A stretch of 64,000 nucleotides of DNA from Leptospiraceae bacterium (GTDB lineage: Bacteria; Spirochaetota; Leptospiria; Leptospirales; Leptospiraceae). The DNA lies in NCBI GenBank assembly GCA_024233835.1, contig JACKPC010000002.1, positions 1,015,001 to 1,079,000 on the forward strand, given 5' to 3'. The notes below the pieces were generated by a model, which made no database searches, had not been told where the DNA came from, and was given only the letters and a program-made list of their open reading frames with translations. The translations under genes were made by a program, and so were the position numbers. How positions within the stretch are numbered: the stretch's first letter is position 1; every line of letters begins with the position of its first letter. Positions 22,559 to 31,867 of this stretch are shown here, in pieces.

Positions 22559-23983
22559 ATGGCTTTAGCTCAACAACTTGTCCAAAAACAGACCCAGAAA
22601 CTGATCATGACTCAGGATCTGAGACAGTCTATTGAACTATTGCCCTTATCAAATCTCGAACTTTCTGAAAAAATACAATCTGAACTTATTGACAACCCCC
22701 TCCTTGAAGAAGCCTATAACCCGGAAAAACCTACTATGCCGGAGTTATATTCTGTTAGAGAAACCAAAAGTCTGGAAAAAAAAGCATCCGAAAGGAATAA
22801 TGATGTTTCCCTCTACGATATTGTAAAAATGGAAGGAAGAAATGGACGGGGAGATTTTGAGGCCAGTGACCGGCACCACAGAATGATAGAATCTTCTCCC
22901 CTTTCTAAAAGTCTTTCCGATCACCTGAACGAACAGTTACTTCTCACCTCTCTTTCTGAAGAAGAAGTAAGGATAGGAGAGGTTCTCATCTCTATGCTCG
23001 ATGAAAGGGGATTTATTACCCAGAGTCTGGAATCTTTATCTAAAGAAATACAGGCACCGATTTATAAGATTCATAAGGTATTAAACCAGATTCATAATTT
23101 TGATCCTCCCGGCATCGGTGCTTCCTCCATTCAAAAAACTCTTCAAATACAATCTGAAATTTTATATCCCAGAGAGAGAATGCTTCACTTATTGATAGAA
23201 GAGCACTTTGAAGACCTTGAGAAATTAGATTATAAGAAAATCAGTAAACAAATGAAAGTTTCTATTGAGAAAATAGAAGAATACACCCGTCTTATTAAAA
23301 AATTAGAACCTTTCCCCGCCACTCTTTTCATATCAAAAAAAACTGAATATGTTGTTCCTGATATTATTGTTCAGGAAAGTGAAAATGAGTTTACTATCCT
23401 GATTAATGATGAATGGATTCCCAAGCTTGAAATTAACCAGGAGTATAAAAGTTCCATCCAGAGCCTTCGGAATCCGGAGGAAAAAGAGTTTATTGTATCC
23501 AGGATGAATTCGGCTCAATGGTTGATTCGTTCGATTAACCAGAGAAGGAATACGCTTTATCGGGTAATGAACTCCATTATAGACTTTCAAATTGACTTTT
23601 TCCGGGAAGGAATTCATAAAATCCGACCCCTTACCCTTAAAGACATAGCCGAAAAACTCAGTATGCATGAGTCTACGATTTCAAGAATCACCACTAATAA
23701 ATATGTTCAAACTTCCTGGGGAATTTTTGAATTAAAATGGTTCTTCTCCTCCGGTGTACGTTCTACTGAAGGTGGAAAAGAATCTTCCAAAAAAATACAC
23801 GAAATCATAAAAAATCTCGTCAAAGAAGAAGACCCAAATTATCCGCTTTCCGATCAGGACATTGTGGATATTATGAGTTCAAAAGGAATTGAAATTGCAA
23901 GAAGGACGGTAGCTAAATATAGGAAAATTCTAAAAATCCTACCCTCTAATAGAAGAAAACGCATCAAAACCTTACAGGAATAA
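22559..23983 (+). CDS. rpoN: RNA polymerase sigma-54 factor
   Basis: A 474-residue sigma-54. The N-terminal activator-interacting region is Gln/Leu-rich (LAQQLVQKQTQKLIMTQDLRQSIELL). The core-binding region follows (about 100-300), then the HTH (LKDIAEKLSMHESTISRITTNKYVQT) and the RpoN box near the C-terminus (ARRTVAKYRKILKILPS). AGAGGA lies before the ATG. A sigma-54-dependent regulator (27029) is encoded in the same run. Confidence 0.95.
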   Translation: MALAQQLVQKQTQKLIMTQDLRQSIELLPLSNLELSEKIQSELIDNPLLEEAYNPEKPTMPELYSVRETKSLEKKASERNNDVSLYDIVKMEGRNGRGDFEASDRHHRMIESSPLSKSLSDHLNEQLLLTSLSEEEVRIGEVLISMLDERGFITQSLESLSKEIQAPIYKIHKVLNQIHNFDPPGIGASSIQKTLQIQSEILYPRERMLHLLIEEHFEDLEKLDYKKISKQMKVSIEKIEEYTRLIKKLEPFPATLFISKKTEYVVPDIIVQESENEFTILINDEWIPKLEINQEYKSSIQSLRNPEEKEFIVSRMNSAQWLIRSINQRRNTLYRVMNSIIDFQIDFFREGIHKIRPLTLKDIAEKLSMHESTISRITTNKYVQTSWGIFELKWFFSSGVRSTEGGKESSKKIHEIIKNLVKEEDPNYPLSDQDIVDIMSSKGIEIARRTVAKYRKILKILPSNRRKRIKTLQE

Positions 23984-23986
23984 CCT

Positions 23987-24925
23987 ATGTCTACAACCAA
24001 CATCACTGTTGAAAAGCTTTACAATACTCCCGAATTAAATTTGAATCTGCTTGCCGGTGAGTCAGGTCTTGGAAAAAAAATTATAAATTCAGAAATAAAT
24101 CGTCCCGGTCTATCCCTCACAGGTTTTTTTGATTTTTTTGCTTTTGATAGAATCCAAATTTTTGGTAAGGGAGAATGGGCTTATTTAAATTCTATCAATG
24201 CGGAACAATTAGAAATGGTTTCTGAAAAATTTTTTAGTTACGAATTAAATTCTATCATCTTTACCCATGGAAATATCCCGCAGGAAATAATTATCCAAAA
24301 CGCTTCCAAAAAAGGAATTCCTTTATTCAATAGTAATAAAACCACTCATGAATTTATCCGTTTGATTTCTGATTTTTTAAATAAGAGTCTTGCACCAAGA
24401 ACTATGCGACATGGAGTTCTCATTGAAGTCTTCGGACTCGGAATTCTTCTTACCGGTAAAAGCGGTGTAGGAAAAAGTGAAACAGCCTTAGAACTAATCG
24501 AAAGAGGACACAGACTTGTCGCTGATGATATGGTCGAAATCAGAAGATATTCTGAAAACTCAATCTTAGGTACCTGTTCCGACATTATACGCCACCATAT
24601 GGAGATTCGTGGACTCGGAATTGTAAATATAAAGGATATATTTGGTGCGGGTTCCGTTCGAGAACAGAAATATATAGATCTTATAATTACTATAGAAGAG
24701 TGGAGCGAAGAAAGCGACTATGACAGAACCGGCCTGGACGAAAAATGTGAGGAAATATTGGGAGTCAAAATTCCAGTCTTAAAAATCCCGATAAAACCCG
24801 GAAGAAATCTTCCTATCATTGTCGAAACTGCTGCCATGAATCAGAGATTGAAAAAAATGGGAAATCATGCAGCCAGGGAATTTAATCAACACATCAGCCA
24901 GCACATGAAGGAGAAAAAGCATTGA
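23987..24925 (+). CDS. hprK: HPr kinase/phosphorylase
   Basis: A 312-residue HprK. The C-terminal kinase domain has the P-loop GKSGVGKSETALELIERGHRLVADD (about 157-181) and the family signature EIRGLGIVNIKDIFG (about 205-219). The N-terminal DRTGG-like domain is present. HprK phosphorylates and dephosphorylates a Ser of HPr in response to metabolite and energy state. The next gene encodes HPr and overlaps by 4 bases (TTGA). No PTS permease or enzyme I is in the window, so a regulatory role is likely. Confidence 0.93.
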   Translation: MSTTNITVEKLYNTPELNLNLLAGESGLGKKIINSEINRPGLSLTGFFDFFAFDRIQIFGKGEWAYLNSINAEQLEMVSEKFFSYELNSIIFTHGNIPQEIIIQNASKKGIPLFNSNKTTHEFIRLISDFLNKSLAPRTMRHGVLIEVFGLGILLTGKSGVGKSETALELIERGHRLVADDMVEIRRYSENSILGTCSDIIRHHMEIRGLGIVNIKDIFGAGSVREQKYIDLIITIEEWSEESDYDRTGLDEKCEEILGVKIPVLKIPIKPGRNLPIIVETAAMNQRLKKMGNHAAREFNQHISQHMKEKKH

Positions 24926-25188
24926 AAAAAATCGAATTAGAACTCAATGAAGCCTCAGATGGTATGCATATTAGACCGGCCTCTGAATTTGTAAAGGTAG
25001 CTTCCCGCTTTCCCTGTGAAGTCATGGTAATAAAAGATGATGTGGAAGTAAACGGAAAAAGTATTATGGGTTTAATGATGCTTGCTATTGCCCCAGGAGA
25101 CAAATTTACGATCACTACAGAAGGGGAAAAGGAAGAAGAAGCAATGGACGCATTAAAAGAAATGATAGAAAAAAACTTCCCAACTTAG
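24922..25188 (+). CDS. ptsH: HPr-family phosphocarrier protein
   Basis: An 88-residue HPr. The active-site His is in GMHIRPASEF (residue 16; canonical GLHARPA, so the Ala after His is Ile here). The HprK target Ser is present in VNGKSIMGLMML (about residue 47). The start is TTG at 24922, overlapping the hprK stop. Both phosphorylation sites remain, so it can in principle be modified by enzyme I and by HprK. Its position between hprK and ntrY suggests a PTS-type regulatory link to nitrogen or envelope control. Confidence 0.9.
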   Translation: MKKIELELNEASDGMHIRPASEFVKVASRFPCEVMVIKDDVEVNGKSIMGLMMLAIAPGDKFTITTEGEKEEEAMDALKEMIEKNFPT

Positions 25189-25195
25189 GCTTAAT

Positions 25196-27004
25196 ATGGA
25201 ATTTTTCAAACGTTTACATTCGGGAGAACTAAAGTATTATCTTCGAGATTTATATATTTTCCTTTTTAGTGTTTTCATATCTATCGTTCTTGCAGAAACT
25301 CTTATATTCAATAGCTCGGAAAAAAATGATGTAGTTGATAAAATTTTTGTTTATATCTATTTTATATTCCCTTTGTTTTCTCTGTCCCTCATAGGTTCTT
25401 ATGTCTATAGAAGTAGCCGTATCCGTAAAACCGGTAAAGTAAGGAGCATTATTCGTTACCGAATCACTCTTGCATTTATTTTTGTTTCCATACTCCCCTC
25501 TATTCCCATTTTTCTCCTTTCCTCCAATGTTGTAGGAAAACTTGTTGAGAGCTTCTATAGAATTGATATATCCGACGCACTGAAATCTGCTGTTCACAAC
25601 ATTAATATGCTCGAAGAAAGGGACAGGCAAATACTGATAAAAAAACTCAGTCTTTTAAAAAAAGAACTCAGAGAAACTGAGATAACAGAAGAACAAATAC
25701 AAAAAGTAGCTATTGAAATTAAATTGAATGAAATTGAAGATTTATACTTTTGCATTCTATTCAAAGATAAACTGGTGATGGAAAATAAAAGTATTTACAA
25801 TAACTTGCAGGTCGATGATTTTAAAGATAGCCCGAGACCCTCTTTCCAGATTGCGAACCTTTATAAAACAGGTATTGCTTATGTACTGGTTAAAACTAAA
25901 ATTGATAACACTGACTATTCGGTTTTAGTTGGAAAGCGAGTTCATAAAGGAAATGAAAGTACCGTCTATAATACTATCTTTACCGAACAGTCTTACAACG
26001 CGACCAATCTCTGGAAATCCAAGGTACCCTTTACCCTGCGTTTATCTCTCGGAATTTTTACTATCATCATTTTTGGTATTTCCATCCTACTCTCTTTTAT
26101 TATGGCAAGACAAATTTCGCGCCCTATCGTACAATTGGCTTACGCAACCCAGATGGTTTCCAAGGGAGAAACCGATGTATTTCTAAACTTGAAAGAAGAA
26201 GGGGAAATGGGAATCCTTATAGATTCTTTCAATCAAATGACCCGGGACTTAAAAACCAAAAATGAAGAGATCATCCATATCCAGAGAATTGCTGCCTGGA
26301 AAGAAGTAGCCCAGAGGATGGCCCACGAAATAAAAAACCCTTTAACGCCAATTCAACTCTCTGCTGAAAGAATTCGCAAAAAACTGGATAGTCAGGATAA
26401 AGAAAGCTTTCGAAATGTTGTATTAGATGGAACAAATACAATCATCGGACAGGTAAAGGTTCTGGAGCATCTGGTAAAAGAGTTTTCTGAATTTGCCAGG
26501 ATGCCCACACCCATTCTCGTTAACCAGCCTCTAAATCCTTTGATCGAAGAAGCAGTAAACCTGTTCAAGGATACACCCAACATTCGGTTTGAACTAAATC
26601 TTTCCAGAAATCTTCCCGAAGTTTTTATTGATAGAAAACTCTTTTTAGGCGTCATCAATAATTTAATAAAAAATGCAGTGGAGGCCATTCAAAACTCCAT
26701 GATAGAACTGGAAATTACTGAATTTCAGGGAATCATTCGCTTAAGAACCCGATTAGAAAAAAAATATCTGCATAAATATGTGGTTTTAAGTGTAGAAGAT
26801 AACGGACCCGGCATTCCGATGCATATTCGTCAGAAAATCTTTGAACCCTATTTTTCCACCAAAGAAAGTCACGGAACAGGAATCGGTCTCGCAATCGTTA
26901 AAAAAACAGTCTTTGATCACCAGGGAAGAATCAGTATTGAAAATACTTCTCTGGGTGGAGGCCATTTTAAAATCGAGTTGCCAATAGCCAATTCTTCAAA
27001 ATAG
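25196..27004 (+). CDS. NtrY-like membrane histidine kinase
   Basis: A 602-residue sensor kinase. Order: several N-terminal membrane segments (about 15-135), an extracytoplasmic region (about 135-275), a membrane segment (FTIIIFGISILLSFIMA, about 285-301), HAMP (about 302-355), HisKA with phospho-His in QRMAHEIKNPLTPIQL (about 378), and HATPase with N box NNLIKNAVEAIQ, G1 EDNGPGIP, F box FEPYFSTK and G2 GTGIGLAIV. Architecture and neighbours match NtrY. The partner regulator begins 24 bases downstream. Confidence 0.9.
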   Translation: MEFFKRLHSGELKYYLRDLYIFLFSVFISIVLAETLIFNSSEKNDVVDKIFVYIYFIFPLFSLSLIGSYVYRSSRIRKTGKVRSIIRYRITLAFIFVSILPSIPIFLLSSNVVGKLVESFYRIDISDALKSAVHNINMLEERDRQILIKKLSLLKKELRETEITEEQIQKVAIEIKLNEIEDLYFCILFKDKLVMENKSIYNNLQVDDFKDSPRPSFQIANLYKTGIAYVLVKTKIDNTDYSVLVGKRVHKGNESTVYNTIFTEQSYNATNLWKSKVPFTLRLSLGIFTIIIFGISILLSFIMARQISRPIVQLAYATQMVSKGETDVFLNLKEEGEMGILIDSFNQMTRDLKTKNEEIIHIQRIAAWKEVAQRMAHEIKNPLTPIQLSAERIRKKLDSQDKESFRNVVLDGTNTIIGQVKVLEHLVKEFSEFARMPTPILVNQPLNPLIEEAVNLFKDTPNIRFELNLSRNLPEVFIDRKLFLGVINNLIKNAVEAIQNSMIELEITEFQGIIRLRTRLEKKYLHKYVVLSVEDNGPGIPMHIRQKIFEPYFSTKESHGTGIGLAIVKKTVFDHQGRISIENTSLGGGHFKIELPIANSSK

Positions 27005-27028
27005 AATAATCAATGAGGTAGGGAAAGG

Positions 27029-28381
27029 GTGAAAAAATCAAAAATATATATAGTAGACGATGAAAGAGAAATTAGAAAAACTCTCCGGAATATCCTTGAA
27101 GATGAAAACTTTGAAGTAGATGACTTCGCCAATGGTAAAACTCTCCTCAAAGTACTACCTAAGGAAAGGCCCTCCCTGCTTCTTTTAGACGTCTGGCTCG
27201 GAAAAGATGATGGACTCGATGTTTTAGAAGAATGTAAAAAAATCTATCCTACTTTGCCGGTTGTAATGATTTCCGGTCACGGTACGATTGAGCTGGCTGT
27301 CAGTGCGACTAAAAAAGGAGCCTTTGACTTCTTAGAAAAACCCCTTTCCCTACAAAAGGTTCTGGACACTATCCATTCTGCTTTAAAGAAAAATGAAAAA
27401 ACGGAAATTCCGGACGTTATCCTCGAATACGACCCGATTATCGGAGAATCATCGGCCATAAAAAAAGTTAAGTTTGCGATTTCCCAGGCTGCTTCCACCA
27501 ACGCCAGAGTATTTATTTATGGTGAAAACGGAACCGGAAAAGAACTGGTAGCCCGTTCTATTTACCAGAACTCCAAACGAAAAGACAAACCCTATATAGA
27601 AATTAACTGCGCAGCAATTCCCGAAGAACTCATTGAATCCGAGCTATTCGGCTATGAAAAAGGAGCCTTTACCGGGGCTGCCGAAAAGCGAATCGGGAAA
27701 TTTGAATCGGCCAATCATGGCACCCTTTTCTTAGATGAGATTTGTGATATGTCTCTTTCTACCCAGGCCAAGGTTTTACGTATTTTACAGGAACAGAGGT
27801 TCGAAAAGCTGGGAAGCAGCGATACAATTACGGTAGATGTTCGGGTAATTGCTGCAACGAACATCCCCGTAGAAGATGCTATCCGGGAAGGCCGCTTCCG
27901 GGAAGACCTCTACTACAGACTCAACGTGATTCCTATTATCATTCCTCCCCTGCGGGAGAGAAGAGAAGACATTCCCCTGCTCCTCGACTTTTACATGAAA
28001 GAAATTGCTGAATTCAATGGAATTGAAGCCAAAATGATGGATAACGAAGCCGTATCTATCCTTACCAATCACTTCTGGCCGGGAAATATACGAGAATTAA
28101 AGAACGTTGTAGAGCGTTTGAGCATTATGACCATAGGAAATACAATCAAAGGAAAGGATACAAAAGATGCTCTCATTGGTTTTAAAAAAGCCGAGGAAAT
28201 TTTTCAGCAGGGGGACCTAAAAAAGGCCAAGGAAGAGTTCGAGAGGCAGTATATCATCAAATCCCTGCAAATGAACGAAGGAAATGTGAGTAAAACATCT
28301 AAAATCCTCGGAGTAGAAAGAACCCATCTATATAGAAAAATTAAATCCTTAAATATTCAGATTGACAACCTTTCCGAATAG
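27029..28381 (+). CDS. NtrX/NtrC-type sigma-54-dependent response regulator
   Basis: A 450-residue regulator with receiver domain (about 5-118; phospho-Asp in LLLDVWLGKDDGL, Lys in FLEKP), AAA+ domain (about 140-370; Walker A GENGTGKELVA, GAFTGA loop intact, Walker B GTLFLDEICDM), and C-terminal Fis-type HTH (NVSKTSKILGVERTHLYRKIKSL). The GAFTGA motif means it should open promoters bound by the sigma-54 encoded upstream. The start is GTG at 27029 with AGGGAAAGGG upstream. It is probably phosphorylated by the NtrY-like kinase just before it. Confidence 0.92.
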   Translation: MKKSKIYIVDDEREIRKTLRNILEDENFEVDDFANGKTLLKVLPKERPSLLLLDVWLGKDDGLDVLEECKKIYPTLPVVMISGHGTIELAVSATKKGAFDFLEKPLSLQKVLDTIHSALKKNEKTEIPDVILEYDPIIGESSAIKKVKFAISQAASTNARVFIYGENGTGKELVARSIYQNSKRKDKPYIEINCAAIPEELIESELFGYEKGAFTGAAEKRIGKFESANHGTLFLDEICDMSLSTQAKVLRILQEQRFEKLGSSDTITVDVRVIAATNIPVEDAIREGRFREDLYYRLNVIPIIIPPLRERREDIPLLLDFYMKEIAEFNGIEAKMMDNEAVSILTNHFWPGNIRELKNVVERLSIMTIGNTIKGKDTKDALIGFKKAEEIFQQGDLKKAKEEFERQYIIKSLQMNEGNVSKTSKILGVERTHLYRKIKSLNIQIDNLSE

Positions 28382-28438
28382 AGTCACTTTTTAATTTGAA
28401 GCAGTAAGCTGGTTTCAGTAACTGTCGATAATAGAAAC

Positions 28439-29842
28439 ATGGCAATAGGTAGGTCGGACTCATTACAGGAATTAATTACCCTGATGGAAACCATTTATGG
28501 AGAAACCATCATCGGTTCTGATATTAATCTGATAAAACACCTATTCTACTATCTGAAATCCGAAAATTCCGAATTTGATATTGAATACGAAGAACGCCTG
28601 ATGCCGGTTCGAGTAGAAACGGTTTCTGCCGAATCGGTCACCCTGAATGTTCTCGGTTTTGAAGACCAGGGTACCAGACGGGCAAAGATTCGTTTTGAAG
28701 TCATTAACGTACTCTATGTCTTTGAAGTCATTATCAATGAGATTAAAGACAATTTGGTAACGATTCGAATCCCTACCGAACTACAATCCGCTGAAATGAG
28801 AAAACACAGGCGGGTAGGTTGTGATGACCTTTTCATGAACTTTATCATCCTGTTTCGCTCTTACAAAGGAGGACAATATATTTCAGGAGATAATATCTAT
28901 GCAGAAAGAAGGTTTACCCATCTTTTTCGTGAGATAAAATATGATGAGCCCAACTTAAAGCTCATGAACCTGATGCTTACCGATTACGTTATGAGAATTT
29001 CCTCGGAATACGAAATTGTAATATACAAAGAAAGTAATCCGGATTCGGATATTGTGCCCAGACTTATCTCCTGGTTTCAAAACGCACAGATGCCGGAGTA
29101 TGATAGCCGGGAATACGAGAGCTCAAATTTAAAAGAAAGAAAGGAAAAATACTTTAAAGACAAGCTTGAACCTGAAATCATAAGGCGCTTACTCTCTAAA
29201 GAGTTAAATTCTATTTATATACAGGATTGTTCCAGTATCGATAGCTACATTCGTTCTCTAAATCATCCAAGTTTAATCTCTTATAATGAATTCTATCAAG
29301 AAATTTCAGATTTAAGTGATGAAATGGAAGCCTATAGCATCATGGAAAATTTTCAAAAAAAGGAAGACAAAGACTTTTTTGTTTCCTACATCATATCTCC
29401 GATTACCCTCTTCGATAAAGTAATCGGTCATATCAAAGTATACACAACCCACATGGACAAGCATATCCTTACAAATTATGATGCTGAGTATATCCATGAG
29501 ATGACTGAAATTTCAAGCTACGGTTTTACAAAAATTGCTATCAAGGGAAACCGTTTTAATATGCTATACACCAATACAAAAATTGTAGACATTAGTATTA
29601 CCGGTTTGCGTTTTGAGATTTATGATGAAAAACTCTTTCAATATCTACACAAGCATAATACAATAAAAATGTATATCCCCATTGGCCCGAGGACTCTGGT
29701 AATTAACGGGGAAATCGTGCGTTACGAACCTTCCTACGACGTATATCGCATGGGAGTAAATTTCTTCTCTTCTAACCCGGATGATATGAAAATCCTGGAA
29801 AACTATATCTATGAAAAGAAAGGAAATATACTCTCCGAATAG
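28439..29842 (+). CDS. PilZ-like protein resembling Leptospira DUF1577
   Basis: A 467-residue soluble protein. The C-terminal part (about 360-465) has a PilZ-like pattern: DISITGLRFEIYDE and INGEIVRYEPSYDVYRMGVNFF. A basic RKHRRVGCDD motif (about 121-130) follows an N-terminal YcgR-like beta domain and resembles the RxxxR c-di-GMP motif. I recall similar proteins annotated DUF1577 in Leptospira. It stands 57 bases after the NtrX-like gene. Binding of c-di-GMP is inferred. Confidence 0.6.
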   Translation: MAIGRSDSLQELITLMETIYGETIIGSDINLIKHLFYYLKSENSEFDIEYEERLMPVRVETVSAESVTLNVLGFEDQGTRRAKIRFEVINVLYVFEVIINEIKDNLVTIRIPTELQSAEMRKHRRVGCDDLFMNFIILFRSYKGGQYISGDNIYAERRFTHLFREIKYDEPNLKLMNLMLTDYVMRISSEYEIVIYKESNPDSDIVPRLISWFQNAQMPEYDSREYESSNLKERKEKYFKDKLEPEIIRRLLSKELNSIYIQDCSSIDSYIRSLNHPSLISYNEFYQEISDLSDEMEAYSIMENFQKKEDKDFFVSYIISPITLFDKVIGHIKVYTTHMDKHILTNYDAEYIHEMTEISSYGFTKIAIKGNRFNMLYTNTKIVDISITGLRFEIYDEKLFQYLHKHNTIKMYIPIGPRTLVINGEIVRYEPSYDVYRMGVNFFSSNPDDMKILENYIYEKKGNILSE

Positions 29843-29924
29843 TCTTTCGATTTTTCCGGGGAGAAAGCGAGCCACCGATGGTTCGCCTGCGGGGAAAAAA
29901 CAATCCCGGCCTCTTTGAAAATTC

Positions 29925-31817
29925 ATGTTAGAGAAATTTTATTTTTATAGCTTTTTACTCTTCCTTTTAAGTTTCCCCCTATCGGTAAGTATATCTCAGA
30001 GTTTTGCGGTTTTATCGATTCTCTTTTATGCTTCCCTCTTAATAAAACAAAAAAATATACCCAAACTTCCCCTGCCTTTTTATATACTTTTATTTTATTT
30101 TCTTAGCTACATTCCTTCTCTTATCTACCATTTTCAGGAATATCCCGATGAAGCATGGAAACTTTTAAAAACTTCCGAGCTTTCCGATATCTGGATGTGC
30201 TTCATCCTTCCTGTGGCTTATAAACTTTTTCAAGATAAGCAAAAAAGAAAACTGATTCTCTATATATTCTTCTTTTCCTTTTTCCTATTATTTCTTTCCG
30301 GTTTTATTTCTCTCTTCACACCCTTTCGTCTTGCCTATTATATTCGGGATGGTTTTAAAGTTTTACCGGGAGTTCGTTTACAACATTTAGCAGGTCGCAC
30401 ATTCGGAATTGTTACCTACCTTCCTCTCGGACTTATGAATACACACCTGACCTACGGGGGCCTTTTGAGCCTATTTCTTCCCGGAATAGGTTTTTATAGC
30501 CTGCACTCTATTTATAAAAATTTCAGACAAAGTAAATTCAGCTATATTTTTTTCCTACTGCTTCTATTAGTACCTGCCCTATTCGTCTTCTTTTATAACC
30601 AGTCCCGGTCTGCCTGGTTAGGACTTGTCTTTTCTGTTTGTTTTACTTTAATTTCCATCAGAACTCTTAGAATATTTTTATTCAAACCTATCGTTCTTTT
30701 TAGTTTTATTTCACTATTAGTTCTCGGAATTTTTTCTGCATCTATCCTGATTGAAAAAAACTGGATGCTAAAGCGAGCCTTTCAGCAATTAAACAAAAAA
30801 AACAGTACAGAAAACCAGAGATATTTTATTTATAGGTTTAGCTTAAAAATTGTCCAAAACTCTCCTCTATTGGGTGCAGGCCCCGGACGGTTTCGTATCG
30901 AGCATGAAATGGCTTCTCAAGAGATGGTAAAAAAGCAGGAACAACTCTGGTATGAAAGTTCGATTACTCCAAGGGGTCATGCACACCACGATATTCTTCA
31001 CTCACAGGCAAGCGGGGGAATTCTCGCTTCTTTTCTTTTATTTCTTTTCTGGTATCAATTATTTTCCGGCCTTATTTATTCCCGATTCAACTCTTATCTT
31101 CTTCTTTTTTCAGGAATCCTCAGTTTATATGTGGCAGGTTTCTTCCAGTGTTATTTTCAGGATGATGAAGTCCTGCTTCCCTTTCTGACTTTTACCGGCT
31201 TCTATTTAGCATCGATAAAAAGTAGAAAAACACATTTTTCTTTCCCCTTACTTCTAATACTATTTCTTCTTCTTTTTTCCTCTGTCGGACTCATCCTGTA
31301 TCGAAATATTCCTTCTCCTTCGGAAGTTTATGAAAGGAAAATATTTACCGGTACACAGGAAGAGAAAGAAGCTTATGGAAAAAGTTTAAAAGGTCTTACC
31401 GCTAAATTACCTTCCTCAAAAGCCAAATCAGGCTTTCGGCTGGAGGGCTGCTTAAATCAACGATTTGGAAATCCCATTCTTCCGAGAAAGGAAGACTATT
31501 CTATCGCTCTGACGATTCCAAAAAATGCAGCTAATCCGCCTCAGTCTGTCAGGGTTCAGGCCTGGGAAAGAGATGCTTTCGATCAGGATAAAGAATATAA
31601 AGCTCACGAGCTACGTCACCTGAAAGACTACTATTTTGAGCTTCATACCGGCCGAAATATTCTGACATTTCCCGGTCTTCTTTCCGCAGAAGGTTCAGTA
31701 GCCTTTCCTGAGAATGTTTACTTTCGAGACTTTACCTTTCTTTTTCAGGTAAACGAATCGGAACCTATTTTCTCAATTCCTCAAATAGACCCCGGAGAAC
31801 TCTGCAATGCAAAATAA
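29925..31817 (+). CDS. O-antigen ligase/polymerase family protein
   Basis: A 630-residue multi-pass membrane protein. About 10-12 hydrophobic segments cover residues 5-465. The Wzy_C/WaaL signature is visible: NQSRSAWLGLVFSV (about 225-238), NSPLLGAGPGRFRIEHE (about 312-328) and GHAHHDILHSQASGG (about 350-364), whose His is catalytic in WaaL-type enzymes. The C-terminal 160 residues are soluble and look beta-rich; this tail is longer than in ordinary WaaL. It could ligate O-antigen to lipid A-core or polymerise another surface glycan. A small hairpin lies in the gap before it (about 29867-29886). Confidence 0.85.
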   Translation: MLEKFYFYSFLLFLLSFPLSVSISQSFAVLSILFYASLLIKQKNIPKLPLPFYILLFYFLSYIPSLIYHFQEYPDEAWKLLKTSELSDIWMCFILPVAYKLFQDKQKRKLILYIFFFSFFLLFLSGFISLFTPFRLAYYIRDGFKVLPGVRLQHLAGRTFGIVTYLPLGLMNTHLTYGGLLSLFLPGIGFYSLHSIYKNFRQSKFSYIFFLLLLLVPALFVFFYNQSRSAWLGLVFSVCFTLISIRTLRIFLFKPIVLFSFISLLVLGIFSASILIEKNWMLKRAFQQLNKKNSTENQRYFIYRFSLKIVQNSPLLGAGPGRFRIEHEMASQEMVKKQEQLWYESSITPRGHAHHDILHSQASGGILASFLLFLFWYQLFSGLIYSRFNSYLLLFSGILSLYVAGFFQCYFQDDEVLLPFLTFTGFYLASIKSRKTHFSFPLLLILFLLLFSSVGLILYRNIPSPSEVYERKIFTGTQEEKEAYGKSLKGLTAKLPSSKAKSGFRLEGCLNQRFGNPILPRKEDYSIALTIPKNAANPPQSVRVQAWERDAFDQDKEYKAHELRHLKDYYFELHTGRNILTFPGLLSAEGSVAFPENVYFRDFTFLFQVNESEPIFSIPQIDPGELCNAK

Positions 31818-31867
31818 GGATATACCTCCTGCTCCTTCAAATACAAAAACTATTAGGAAGAAATAAA

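Noticed and set aside
29867..29886. Hairpin GCGAGCCA...TGGTTCGC after the PilZ-like gene as a terminator
   Set aside because: The stem is short and followed by GC-rich sequence and A runs, with no T run on the coding strand.
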